In this document: one piece after another, positions 48,101 through 60,100 of the stretch
Numbering within the stretch: the stretch's first letter is position 1
Layout: every line of letters begins with the position of its first letter
NCBI GenBank assembly: GCA_907163375.1
Contig: CAJQUW010003213.1
Location: forward strand, 26,939 to 90,938
Reading direction: 5' to 3'
Origin: Prostheceraeus crozeri
Taxonomy: Eukaryota > Platyhelminthes > Polycladida > Euryleptidae
DNA length: 64,000 nucleotides
Translations under genes and position numbers: made by a program
The notes under the pieces: model-generated
Seen by the model: the letters and a program-made list of their open reading frames with translations, nothing else
The model's database searches: none
What the model was told of the DNA's origin: nothing

Positions 48101-51100
48101 TAATGAAAGTCGAGTTAAATCACAGAAGAAACAGCGAACGATTAGGACTGCTATAGCGTGAATTATAGGCCTACTAACTGCCTAGTCGTGAACGGAATAA
48201 ATGATGATGTTGCTAATCTTGCTATGATGACAAAATTCATTTTTTCTATGTGAATTATAAATAGTGAATGCGCATCAGTCGTGCAAATTATGACAAAATT
48301 ACAGTATGTAGGCGCATGAATGGTAGGATAGGATAAAAAATTAGGTGATTTGCATGTATGTGGACGCACATAATAAGTACGGTACGGACCTTTTTTGGCA
48401 GAAAAAAAGAATGATATTTTTAATTTGAAAATATGTATTCGTTCAACTCAGGAAGACTTCTTGGAGTTCAGATTCAAAAACAATATCTGCTCATTCTGCT
48501 GTGCATGTTCAGCTGTGAGTCCCATTCGCCTTTCATGGTAAATGTTGCCGAAGACAGAGAAGACTCGTTCGGAGGCAGCACTCGTGGCCTGAATAGCCAG
48601 GTACTTTCTCGCAAGCAACGAAAGCTTTCTGAACTTCGCTTGATTGATTCTCCACCATGAAAGTGGATCCTTTGACTGTGAGGATAATCCTTGTGCCTGA
48701 AAAGAGAAAAGATGAAAGAGTATTAATCAAAGCCTGTAAGAATTGAATTTTAGGGTGATGAACAAGTGTCACAACATGCATACTAAGAATCATATATACG
48801 GGAATAACATAGGCTTATAACTGTCATGCTATCATGTCTAGCCTATATGATGTAATGTTTGAATGGATGAAAACTCCAAACCCTGTGATTCACGTCATAA
48901 AGATTGTGCACATTATAGACATCGTCGATATACCACAATATCCAATATATAGTAGGTCTGTAACATTGTATCGAACAACAAACAATGCTATCAAAATGCA
49001 ACTTCATGTGGGCAATTAACATTATCATGAACAATATCAGTTATGCATAATGTTACAACAGAGTGTAATGTTGACAAAAATATTATAATTAAAAGTAAAA
49101 CATGTATTTTCACTGAGATAGTAAAGTACAATTTTTTAACATCGTAGACGTCTTGATATTATTTTTGCAACTTCAGTCAAACAGCCTATTGCAGAGTTCA
49201 TATTCCCATACATAGATTTATGAAATTCATGTCAGCAAATTTCCAATGCATTCCTGTTGCAAATCATGCATTTTTTGAACTTACTTGTATATAGCTATCC
49301 AGCTCATCCTCTTCTTTTGATACTTTCTCTTCAATCACATCGTCATCAAGCAGCGTAAGTAACATGCATCGTTTTGAACTTGGTGCTCCGGACGTGTCGT
49401 CGCGTTCGACTTCTGTTACTTCTTCATCCACATTCACTGATATCTTTTTCATTTCGTCCAATATTGTCGCGTGAACATTCAATCTTGTTTCGCGAGACAA
49501 GAATGTCAGCTTCTTGAACCTGGGATCCAAGAAAGATCCCATGACATGAACACTCATGGAACCAAGGAACTCTTGGTCCTCCACGGAAAATTGTTCCGCA
49601 AGATTAATCAGCAGACGTGATTGAAACTCCTTGGCCATAGCAGTTTCGCAAGGTTTCAGCTGCAGTCGTTTCAGGAGACAAAACATGATCGGATAAACTT
49701 CTGAGACACTAACAGATGTTTCTGTTTGCCATTCATCTGTTGTCATCTTTAGGTCTTCAAGCAGAACAATTATCTCCTTGATTGCGATGATTTCATGCGA
49801 ACCAAATGACAGCGAACATTTTTCCACATTGTTGAGTACATGTGTTGATTTTACAAGGAAGTCAAATGCATCAAAGAGCTTTGAAAAGCTTTGAAGCATG
49901 ACAACAGTGCTATTCCACCTCGTTTTATTGATCTTTTGAAGCTCGCACATATCGTGATCCCTGCATAACTGCCCTGTAGGTCCGAAATTCCGAAGTCAGC
50001 GTTATGGATCTGTGGACTGTCGAAATTGCAGTATGGATTTTGTTGATCAATTTCTTTACTTCGTCTACCTCTTCAAAAGAATCGTTGATGGAGAGCTGAA
50101 GAAGGTGAGCGAGGCATCCGATATGGTATTTTGTTGATGAGGACAAATCCAACGCTTTCTTCATATTGCTCGCATTGCCATGGGTCGCACAGAAGGCGTT
50201 TACTTTGAAAGGACTCAAAGTTTCGTCTATGGTTTCAGCTAAATTGTCACCGATGTGTTGCTGCGTTAACAAAGGACTACCAAAATTAGCATTTCGAAGC
50301 TGCCAAGATCGATCGATCCAATGAGCTGTGAAGGTTATGAATGCTGACATTTGTCTGTTAGTCCAGCAATCTGTGGTGATGCTCACTAAAGTGGAAGAAG
50401 TGAATCCATCCGTTTCTACCTTCTGTTTGAGTTGAGAAAGATCTTCATCGTACGTTGTGTTAATATGTCTCATCAGAGTTGTATGCGAGGGAGGTTGGTA
50501 GTTCGGCTCGAGATAGAGAAGCAGTTCCTTCATTGAGGTATCCTCACAGAATGTCAACGGTTGCAGATCAGTAGTTACACACCTGAAATAGGATAGAAAT
50601 TTAACTATACAAAATTTTTACTCTCATCTTCATTTTGAAAATGTATCTTAATTCTTGATAAATCCATATTTTGTCTACCAGTAAGAATATTATTCGTACT
50701 TGACATATTACGTATTTACATGTATGTACCGACTAAGTAAGAGATTATGTACCGATGCATTGTACTACGGCCTCGTACTTCTAACTTCTTCACAATTTAT
50801 CAATCAAGTAGGCTAAAACAAGCAGTATTGTAACACAAGATTTCAGAAATTTGAGCATATGTTCCCCGCCCTATCAGGGCGACCACGTCCCTGGCGTTCA
50901 TCTCAATATGATTGAGAAAGGTCAGTCATAGTTGCTAAAATAAAATAGTCATTGTGTAGGGGAATTCAAACAGATTTCACCGCTAAATAACGTCATAATC
51001 TATTTCATAAGATAGGAGGGCTAGCTAATCATTACTTGCTGTTCCTCTTTTGGTATTTTGTAGGCCTGTGGGCTGCGTAATACCTGTCCATGCTCTCCAC

Positions 51101-54100
51101 CATATTTGCGAAAAACAAGTCTTATTGATTTACTAAAATTTAGTGCATAACAGGCCTATATGCATGGTTTATGCTTAAATATTAAGGAACACGTTGAAAA
51201 ACAAGCCTACAGAGTTACTAAATATGAGGTGGCTCCAAGATATTAGACATTGTCATTTAAAAAACATACACTTTGTTACATTTATCCATATTTAAAACAT
51301 AGACTATTTAAAATATTACACTGAAAATATCGCAACCTTTCTACGAAAAGAAGTAGGATCATGTTGAAAATGAAGCTCTAACATACATCTAGGCCTACAT
51401 GTAGTCACAGAGTTAACTCACCGGACAATGAGCTTGGTGATGTCGATGGCTCGTTCTTTTGAGCATGTTCTGGACTTGGATGTCTTTAACCATTCGTCCA
51501 TATTTACTTGTGTCGATTCCCTCATTTCCTCGACGGCTGCTCGGACGTTCGTTCTTCTTCCGGGTGCATCACGAACAGGCGTTGATACGGATGATCCAGG
51601 ATTGTCGTTCAAGTTGAAAAGAGGATGTTGATTCTTCATATGATATAAGAGGGTTCCAGTCCCAGATGAAAATACGTACTTCTTTTCACACAAATTACAT
51701 TTTGCGTACTTTTTGTTGTCAATAGTGACAAGCTTGAAGTTGTCCCAAACGCGAGACATTCTATGACTGTTCACGAAGGAATGACGACCGAGGTTTAACG
51801 ACGAAATTACAATGATTGAAATGAGTCATAACCTCGCTAGTCGCTACATTATTCGAGATCTCATCCCACCTCAAGATCAGCGTCTCATCACCTCGCTCAA
51901 CGCCTGGTGACTCATCTGGTGCAGGCGTTAAGCGACTTCGATTCCTACGTTCGTTTTTCTGTGAGATATCTATTGACTGACGTAAATTTTGACGCTCGTC
52001 TGTAGTCAAGTCTCAACTGCTGCTTCTATTAAGACTTTGGTTCAGAGACCAATCTTGACAAAATACTACTATTCAGGCCGATGGCAGCAGGTTAATCTCA
52101 CTAGAAAAGTATAGAAAGTCTGAAAAGACTCTTTCGAGTAAAAAAATGTAGCGGTTAAGCGGTGTCAAAAATTAACCGGGTTAGGAAAAATTAAACGCGG
52201 TTAACCGCGTTCACCTCTGCTAATGAGAATTCCAAAGCTACAATAGCAGCTGGTCAGTTGCAAAGCGAATGGTTGCATATCTCAGTCAACCAGACGAGAT
52301 CGTGACATGGCCAAGGACTGCCAAGAATTTGAAAAGCATGAAAAGATCAACACATCTTCCTGAGTGGAAACCGAGCCCTGGCCTGGATTTTTGGAAACAC
52401 AACCAGTCGCTTGTTCTTTGGATTATTTTTCTTGCCATCCTTTAAAATTTGATATGTCTATATGCACTACATGTATTGCACTGATGCGCAATCGAGTATA
52501 ATTTTGCGTTTTACAATCATGTCTATCATGGCTAACGCTAAAATCATTAGACATTGATGGCTAGGTTATTAGCTTCCCTGACACGCAAAATCTTCTTCCT
52601 AAAAATTTTGTTAATGGATTTAAAGACCAGCGAGCTCTGTACAGAAAGAAAGGCTAAAGTCATTAAACTATTTCTGCGAGATATGACAGAATTTTCATAG
52701 CATTTTATTGTTGGGATAAGTTTTTGATAACATAGGCATTTCCTTTGCGGGCACGAGGCATAATTAAGCAGACACGCGTTTACATATTTCGGCATATGAA
52801 TATGTAAACATGCATGTACGTACAGTGTACAGTGTACACTTGCTATATACTTCTAATTTGCATTTAGTTGGTGGCTATGTATATTAGATCATGGATACTC
52901 ACATGCCTTTATTCTTAACAATGAGGCATTTTAAGTGAACCTGGATAATGCAAAATATGATGATTGATTGTTCAATCATAATTTGCGAATATATTCAAAT
53001 GGCTACTAATTTTAAGCAAGACTGGTATGGGCCTAAAAATTATAAAACTTGAGTCAGGACCTGGCCGAAAAGTTAAATCTGCAACGGGATCAAACAATCC
53101 GGGCCTTGGCTGACGGGCCCGGGACCGGTTCCCATTCTGGGCTCTTCCACCAAGGCTCGTAGTGATCACGTCACGGTCGTTTGAATTTAGATCATGTTCA
53201 TTGCACAATGTGCATGTCTAAATGTTTACTTATCTAAAAAATAAGTTGAAAATCTAAAAAAAATATGACTATCTAAATATTTGAAATCTTGCCTTTCGAT
53301 CAGTCACTGAATTTGAATGAAAATTTACAAAAACTTTCAATCGTCTACTAATCGGCCGATTACCGATTATCGCACTGCAATGTCAATAATCGACCGATTT
53401 ATCGGTACACCCCTACTATGTATAAGATGACATGTGTTTTTCCTCATGTTAGAGATGTGCCTTAACCGAGCCGACAGCAGCTCGGCTTTGCTTGAAACAG
53501 TCTGCCCACGACTCGACTCGGCTTCAATTCTTTGAGCCCATTGGAGCCGCGGCTCCTCGCCTAAAAATATTGTCATTGGAATTCTGAAAAAAGGACATCC
53601 GAACTGAAAACATCATAGTCAGGGATGGTGACTTCCGAGAGACAATTTATGCTTACATTTTGATGCTTTTATGCTCGGATTATGTCGAAATCATACATAG
53701 CTGATGTAAAACGCATATTATATTAAATGTGTCATCGTGATATTGCGATATTACAGCAATTTGAGACAAATGCCATGTGATATGACTGACTATATGAGTC
53801 TCAGAAGTAATTTGAACTACCGCTAAGAAATATATAATTTATTTAGAAATCGCATTTATAATCACAAATTATCTATTTCATTGGTACAAAATGAATCAGG
53901 TTTCAATAATTAATCTTAAATAATCTTAAAATTAAGATTAATTAGATAAATTGGATTAATTTTTAAACTAATCTTAATTGCGCATGTAATGTTTGTCAAA
54001 AACATAAACGATGATACTTAATTAGATTATTAAAATGTATGTCTGAAAAGAAGAAATATGCTTTTTATGATTTTTTATGCTTGAGCATAAAATCACCATC

Positions 54101-57100
54101 CCTGATCATAACGCTCGATCTTAAGTCTGAATATGACGGCATGCCTATGAGGGAGTAGTGACGTTAATTAATGGTTAAGTTTTCATTCACATTTGATCTT
54201 ACGAGTACACGAAAAAAGTGACCAGTTGTGGCTATAGTGAACGCTATATACAATGTAACTTTTACTGCAAGCATCAGTTAATAACATTTTTCCTTTGCGT
54301 GATCTCAGTAATGCAAGTTTTTGATATTCATGCTACATGTAAATTGATGGAATGTGGTAGGTTAGTCTTTCATGACTTACCATTTAAGGACTATTATGTT
54401 TACGCCTTTTCTCAAATTGTAATCTGCGCTGCGATACACGCCGTTCTCGAAATTTCTTGTTTAATGGATGCTCATGATTGATGCAGAAAACGCAAGTAAC
54501 TTGAGACATTTGGTAGGATAATAGTCGTTGCAGAACATGAAACAGTCCAACTGGTTATCTCAGCTATGTATTATAATTGCATCCATACAACCCCGGCTAT
54601 TAAGATTGTAATAGTAGTGTCACTAACTTTAATATAGATTGCAATCGGCAAATATAGATTAGATTAGTCTTTCCACAGCAATACGTCATAAAGCGTCATA
54701 TGTTTTTTGTCTGAAATATTAACTGGTAAACCGCTCGCATCCTCCTGATCTAAAATTCATTTGAACCTATATGTATGACTGTCTATATTTTCATTTCAGA
54801 AACGAATCAGCTCTAAGTGATCACAAGAAGAGAGTGCATGGTCCTCGATCCTTTGCTTGTGTCCATTGTAATGCATACTTCACCACTGAAACATATCTCA
54901 AGGCTCATGTGAAAATCCATCTGGAAAAGAAGCACGTTTGCAAGGAATGCAAGCACAGCTTCGTGAACAAAACAGACTTGAACAATCATATGAGAGTTCA
55001 CACAGGTGTCAAGCCTTACAGCTGCAAGGTGTGCGGCAAGGCATTTCGGCATGTCAGTGGTTATTATACTCATGTTCGCATTCACACAGGGGAAACTCCG
55101 TATCAATGTGAATTTTGTGATAAGAAATTCACCAATGCAAGCAATTTTCAAACTCATCGGAAAATTCATACACAAGACAAAAAGTTCAAGTGAGTTTCTG
55201 TATTTGCTATTCTAACGAGCTATTCAACACGAGTGCACATAAGAGCCTTTGTGTAGCTTCATAAATCCTACTCTATAGTACGAGGAACTGAACACAATCG
55301 TTTTTATGTTTTCACGGTAATTGTCTCGATTTTTTATGCGAGCTCAATTCTATTAGTCTCTCGTCAACTTCGTATAAGCTAACACACTGAGTATTCAAAA
55401 TTGAAAATCAACTTCATGAAAGCATTATATGTACTAAGCAATATGCACATTGCACACGTAAAGATTATAATTATGTCAGATTATGCTTATTTGGAATTTT
55501 ATAATGCTTTTTAATTGTGAGCACCAAGTTATATGGTTGAAGACATCCTTTCTATCCATCGGTGATTCATTGGAAGAACAATTACTAGCAGCATATTTAG
55601 AGGAAGAAAATTGCATTTTGATGATCCTTTTATGCAGATTTGCACTATCTGATCGTCAGGAATGAATCAGTATGGGTGATTTTGAGAGTAATTTCTGTGA
55701 GTCGGTTACTCAAATGGTCCAATAATCTCGAAACATACAATTATTATCAATACCAGTACTTCATACAGTTATTGGGTTATTATTAATACTTAACATTAAC
55801 ACTGCACTTTCTGCTACTTTATTGCATCATTTTAATTATCTTAAATTGAACACAGAATGGGACGAATTCCTTAAAATTACCGACACTTGTATTTGCGGCT
55901 TCCTTCTCATGGTCACTTGAAGGTAGGGCTCACACAAAGCTTGACCGTGATGAGACCTGACATGACTCGGTACTCGACGGCACAGTGTAGCTACGGCCAG
56001 AGGCATGAGCTCCTCTCCTGATTCTGACATCCACCATTAAGAGCATGCAATTTGTAGACTAGGTTATTTATTTTGAAGAGGTTGAGTGTGATGCTTTTAT
56101 TATATGACTTCTTTTATCATCACATAGACAGCACTACCAGAAAATATCATCAAGCATTCCAGTGTCGCCTGACAAGAAAATATTTTGCTTTTTTAACTCA
56201 ATAGATGATGTACTACAGCTAGTCATTCCTATCTAATTTTCTTGATATTAGAATTGCGGCGTTTATCAAAAAGCTAGCCTCTCAACTGTGGCGCTTATTA
56301 GTGGGCGGCGTTTATTAGAGGAAATGCGGTAGTCAGAATATATTAGACATTATGCCAAGATTGCTTATACTTAGTTCATCAGCTATCTACGACATGAAAA
56401 ATTGAAAACATAGTTGAAAAGAAGGGGACATCTACATGGCTGTAACAAGGAGATCTAGATATCTATAATTGTACAATTATAGATATCTAGACCTCCTTGG
56501 CTGTAATCCCTCACGAAAATAGGAAGGCAGAAGAGCAAAACTCTCCAAATTATTGGCTGGACACCGGCTTGATGCAGCGCGCAGTGTTAGCCAACATGCG
56601 GCTTTATGGAATCTAAAGACATACGAGTAGGCTTATATCTGGTGGTTGATAGCCTTTTACTAGAGGGTATTTACAGCAAGGATGAGAAAAAAATGCAGCA
56701 CTCCCTTTAGCATTGAATTAATTCAATAGAAACAGCGAAAAATATTTAAAAATCAATTCAGTTGCCACTGGCAAAATAGCAAATAAAAACAACTAAATTG
56801 CTGTTGAAACGTCTTAACAATTACTACCGAAATGGTAAATATATCCCGGGATCTCGGGATTGCAATCTCTACTCACCCAACACGATGGAAGTAACGAATA
56901 TTCTATGTAGCTGTTAAGATTAATCGAAAAATTTTCGATATCACCTATCACGTTAGGTTGCGTGTTAATTTTTGCAAAAATGAATACAAAGAAGCTGTCA
57001 CTGCCAAATATACTAAAAATATAGATGTGAATTATGATGAAAATTAATTTGTGTCAAATAGTTGTGAGTAATTGATTGTCTTCTGCTGAAAATGAAGCTA

Positions 57101-60100
57101 AGTGATAGAACCGTCCAATTAAATCACATTATTTTTTATACTTTAAATTTACTTAGGTCGAAGGAGCCTTGCCGAGTATTGTAGGCCTTCTGTATTCCGT
57201 GCTTTTGGAGAGATTTCAGAATTTACTTGTAGCATATTAGGCATCCGCTATCACAGTGCAAATATGCGTAAATTTATCTCTGTAGTGAGTTGTGCTTCAT
57301 TCACGTGTAATGTGAAAGTTTAGATGAACTTCTTTCATCAAAATAATGAGTTTGTAGGCCTTAATCTAAACATTAAATTGTATTCATCTTTCAACACGAA
57401 ATTCGAACTGCGACACTGTCAGCAAGAAAGCTTAATCTCTATATCTACTAAACTGTTGATAATGGCACTTCTGATTCACATCGCATTCAATCATTGTCCT
57501 CTTTATAATGGCGTTTTATGAACGGAGCTCGTCGTTTATGACCACATTGTTACTGCTTCTAACTATGACTCATGTACCAGCGCTGTGTATGTATGTAGCG
57601 ATGAATTGGCGTCAATATTGAATAGTTGACAGACGTGTTGCTGCGCAGTGATTGTCGTGAAGGCATTAGAGCTTTGACTAGCACGCATCTATTTGATGTA
57701 AATGATGCGTACATTCTATTTAAAATCACTGTACATCAAACTTACAAAACTGCATCAGTTATATAAATAAAAATCAACTGTTCCAAAAATTGTTGACAGA
57801 AGAATGGTGACTTCATTTACATAAGTACACACAATGCTTCAGTAGCTGTAAAATACAAATGCATTATTATGCAGCGGCTACGAATGCGTGCAACCCAACA
57901 GCGTAAACACCAGTGCATTCGAACGAGAATTTTATCAGTTGACTTAGTTCCTCATTCATTTGACGCTCATCATTCGCTCAGTTCACCGTTCATTTCGAAT
58001 TTGCGATAAGCCGCTCAGTTCATCGTTCAGTTCACTAAAAAGTCAGTTCGCTAGCTTAGTGAGACAGTATTATTATATGACAGGGTTGTAGAAGCGGAGC
58101 GGTGGCCCTTTTGCTCGAAGTCAGATGCAGCTGCTGGAAAAACCGCTTCCACAGTCCGGTTTAGGGTTGTGTAGGCGGGGCGACTTTTTGCTCGATGCAA
58201 GTTACAGGCGGGTGCGGAGGCGGCAAGTAGAAAAACCGCATTGGTTTGTCAATGTCATTATTGAATCGCATGCGATGGTGCATCCTTTGGAGAAGCCATT
58301 TCAGCATCAATGAAGTATCAGAAAAATATCAATGGAGAAGCCATTCTTCATACAATGTATCAATTTTGCATATCGACATAATATACTGTATCTCTACATT
58401 CTGTAAATTTCAAAGCAACTGGTAAATAGTTGCAGACATGAATAGCTGGCATTTCATCCTATATCAGGAATCATCCGCAGGCCTAGTTCACATCCCTAAA
58501 TAAACATCAGCACAACTCCTGTAATTCAATATACAGTCATGCTTGGAGTACACCTGAGATGCATGTACTCGTATGGACTAGCTTAGACGAAATGTCAGTA
58601 GTGTGTTGAAAATAGAATTCAATGAATACTCGAGGAAACAATAAAGCTTTTGCATTTGAAACCATCATCAATGTCATTATTGTCGCTACCTGCAAAAAGT
58701 CAATCTATTCGCATGATGCTAATAGGCCACAGATGTAATTACTTGATTAATTATGCTTTCCTCGTAAATTCGAAAAAACGTAGGCATTACCATCACTGAA
58801 TTTATCAACATGAATTTTTTTTTTTTCATGAAAGAAATAGTTGATTTAAGTGTTCTAATTTTGCATTGAGACATTTGACTTATCTTTAGATAGTTATTGA
58901 AATGTTTAAATACTTACAAAATGCCCTTTTCTGAATGAAAGCTAGCGACTTTGAGACTAGAGAAATCCCCCTGCATAACGAAGCTGAATGATTGTAAAAT
59001 TGAAGAGACATCAAATGCGATATCTACCAAGCTCATATTATACATGTACAGTGTATTGATTTAAAAATGCATGCCTATGCTGAAAGTTATGAAAATTTGA
59101 AATCAAATTGGCATTATAATAGGCATCTAAAGCGTCAGATCGTCCGACTTTTTAATGGAAGTTGTCAATTACCCTACCGTTTTACCTGACGATCATCATT
59201 TAAGCTACCTTCTACAGCGATTGTAAAATTTTGCGCAATTTCTGAATAATTTGCCCACTCAGACATTTTGTTGAATTCGTCAAAGGAATAGACAAAAATC
59301 TGCAATCCCTTCAGATCTGAAATACTACCTATACATTCAGGCAATAGATTCTATCATTTTATTATAGAATAATAAATAATGGAAATAGCTGAACTAGATG
59401 AACCACAGAATTAGATTGTTTAAGCCTATCACTTGCTAGAAGTGCAAACTGATTCAAAATGATGGCAAATGCAGGAACTTATTAAGTGGGCAAAAAGAAA
59501 GTGTTAATACCTTGCAGAGATAGGAAAAATAGTCGTGCGCCGCTTGCGGATTGCTGTGAAGTCTTTGCTGCGTGATCCGGTTGATAACAGTCACTGAAAC
59601 TTCGCACAATTTCGCGTGTTTAATGATGAACTAGTTGCACATTGTTCGATTGCTATGTTATTATGTCAGCAGATTGTGCCATTTCATGAACTTTACGTGT
59701 TCCAATGTTTCATATCTAGTCAGACAAAAGAAGAGACGGCCTGTCTAATTCTGTGAGATAAACAGTATTTAAGTATATTTTGCGTTTAATCAAGTGTAGG
59801 TAAGCAAGCAATGGAGAACAATATTCTCATTCACAATGTTTTCACAGTCCTACATTGGAAGCAGTAATGTTATGATGACTTCATATATCCAGCATCAAGT
59901 TGACTATTCTATTCTATTCCTATCTATTGTTACAGCGCTTCATGATAACTGAGATATTCACGAAATTCTACATAAGCACTTTTTTCAATTCTTTTTGTAA
60001 CGGAAACCTTAAACCTGGCTTCATTCATGGCTCATAGCTGTCCTGGGGGTGAAAATTCTGTAAAAAAATGGAAATCAAAGGAACCTCAACGAAAATTCAT

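Larger units (their letters stand above)
47892..52219 (-). mobile_element. hAT transposon, nearly complete (hAT-2)
   Basis: 4328 bp with CAGAGGTGAACGCGGTTAA...TTAACCGCGTTCACCTCTG ends and a perfect 8-bp target duplication, CTAATGAG (47884-47891 and 52220-52227). Subterminal GGTTAACCG words repeat on both arms. The three-exon transposase is on the minus strand. The ends are intact and the coding part is lightly damaged, so the insertion is fairly recent. Confidence 0.95.
47330..53415. mobile_element. older inverted-repeat element with TAGGGGTGTACCGATAA ends
   Basis: The left end TAGGGGTGTACCGATAA at 47330 pairs with TTATCGGTACACCCCTA ending at 53415, followed inside by CGGCCGATTA-type words on both arms. 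The ends resemble hAT elements of the TAGGGxTGT kind, but the 8-bp flanks (GCCTGCAT / CTATGTAT) do not match, so no target duplication can be claimed. hAT-2 is nested inside. Without it about 1.76 kb remain, with no transposase recognised. A GGGATTCGAAC box-B-like word is at about 47865. Confidence 0.6.
55190..59403. other. intron 4, first part: mostly unique, AT-rich
   Basis: Holds the 52-nt hairpin at 56447, a two-copy GC-rich repeat at 58081-58240 and assorted AT-rich DNA. GCGGCGTTTATTAGAGGAAATGCGG at 56.30 kb looks like a worn DNA-transposon end. No gene recognised. Confidence 0.4.

Noticed and set aside
54218-54481. 87-residue frame in intron 3
   Set aside because: No domain, no splice sites at its edges; consistent with chance.
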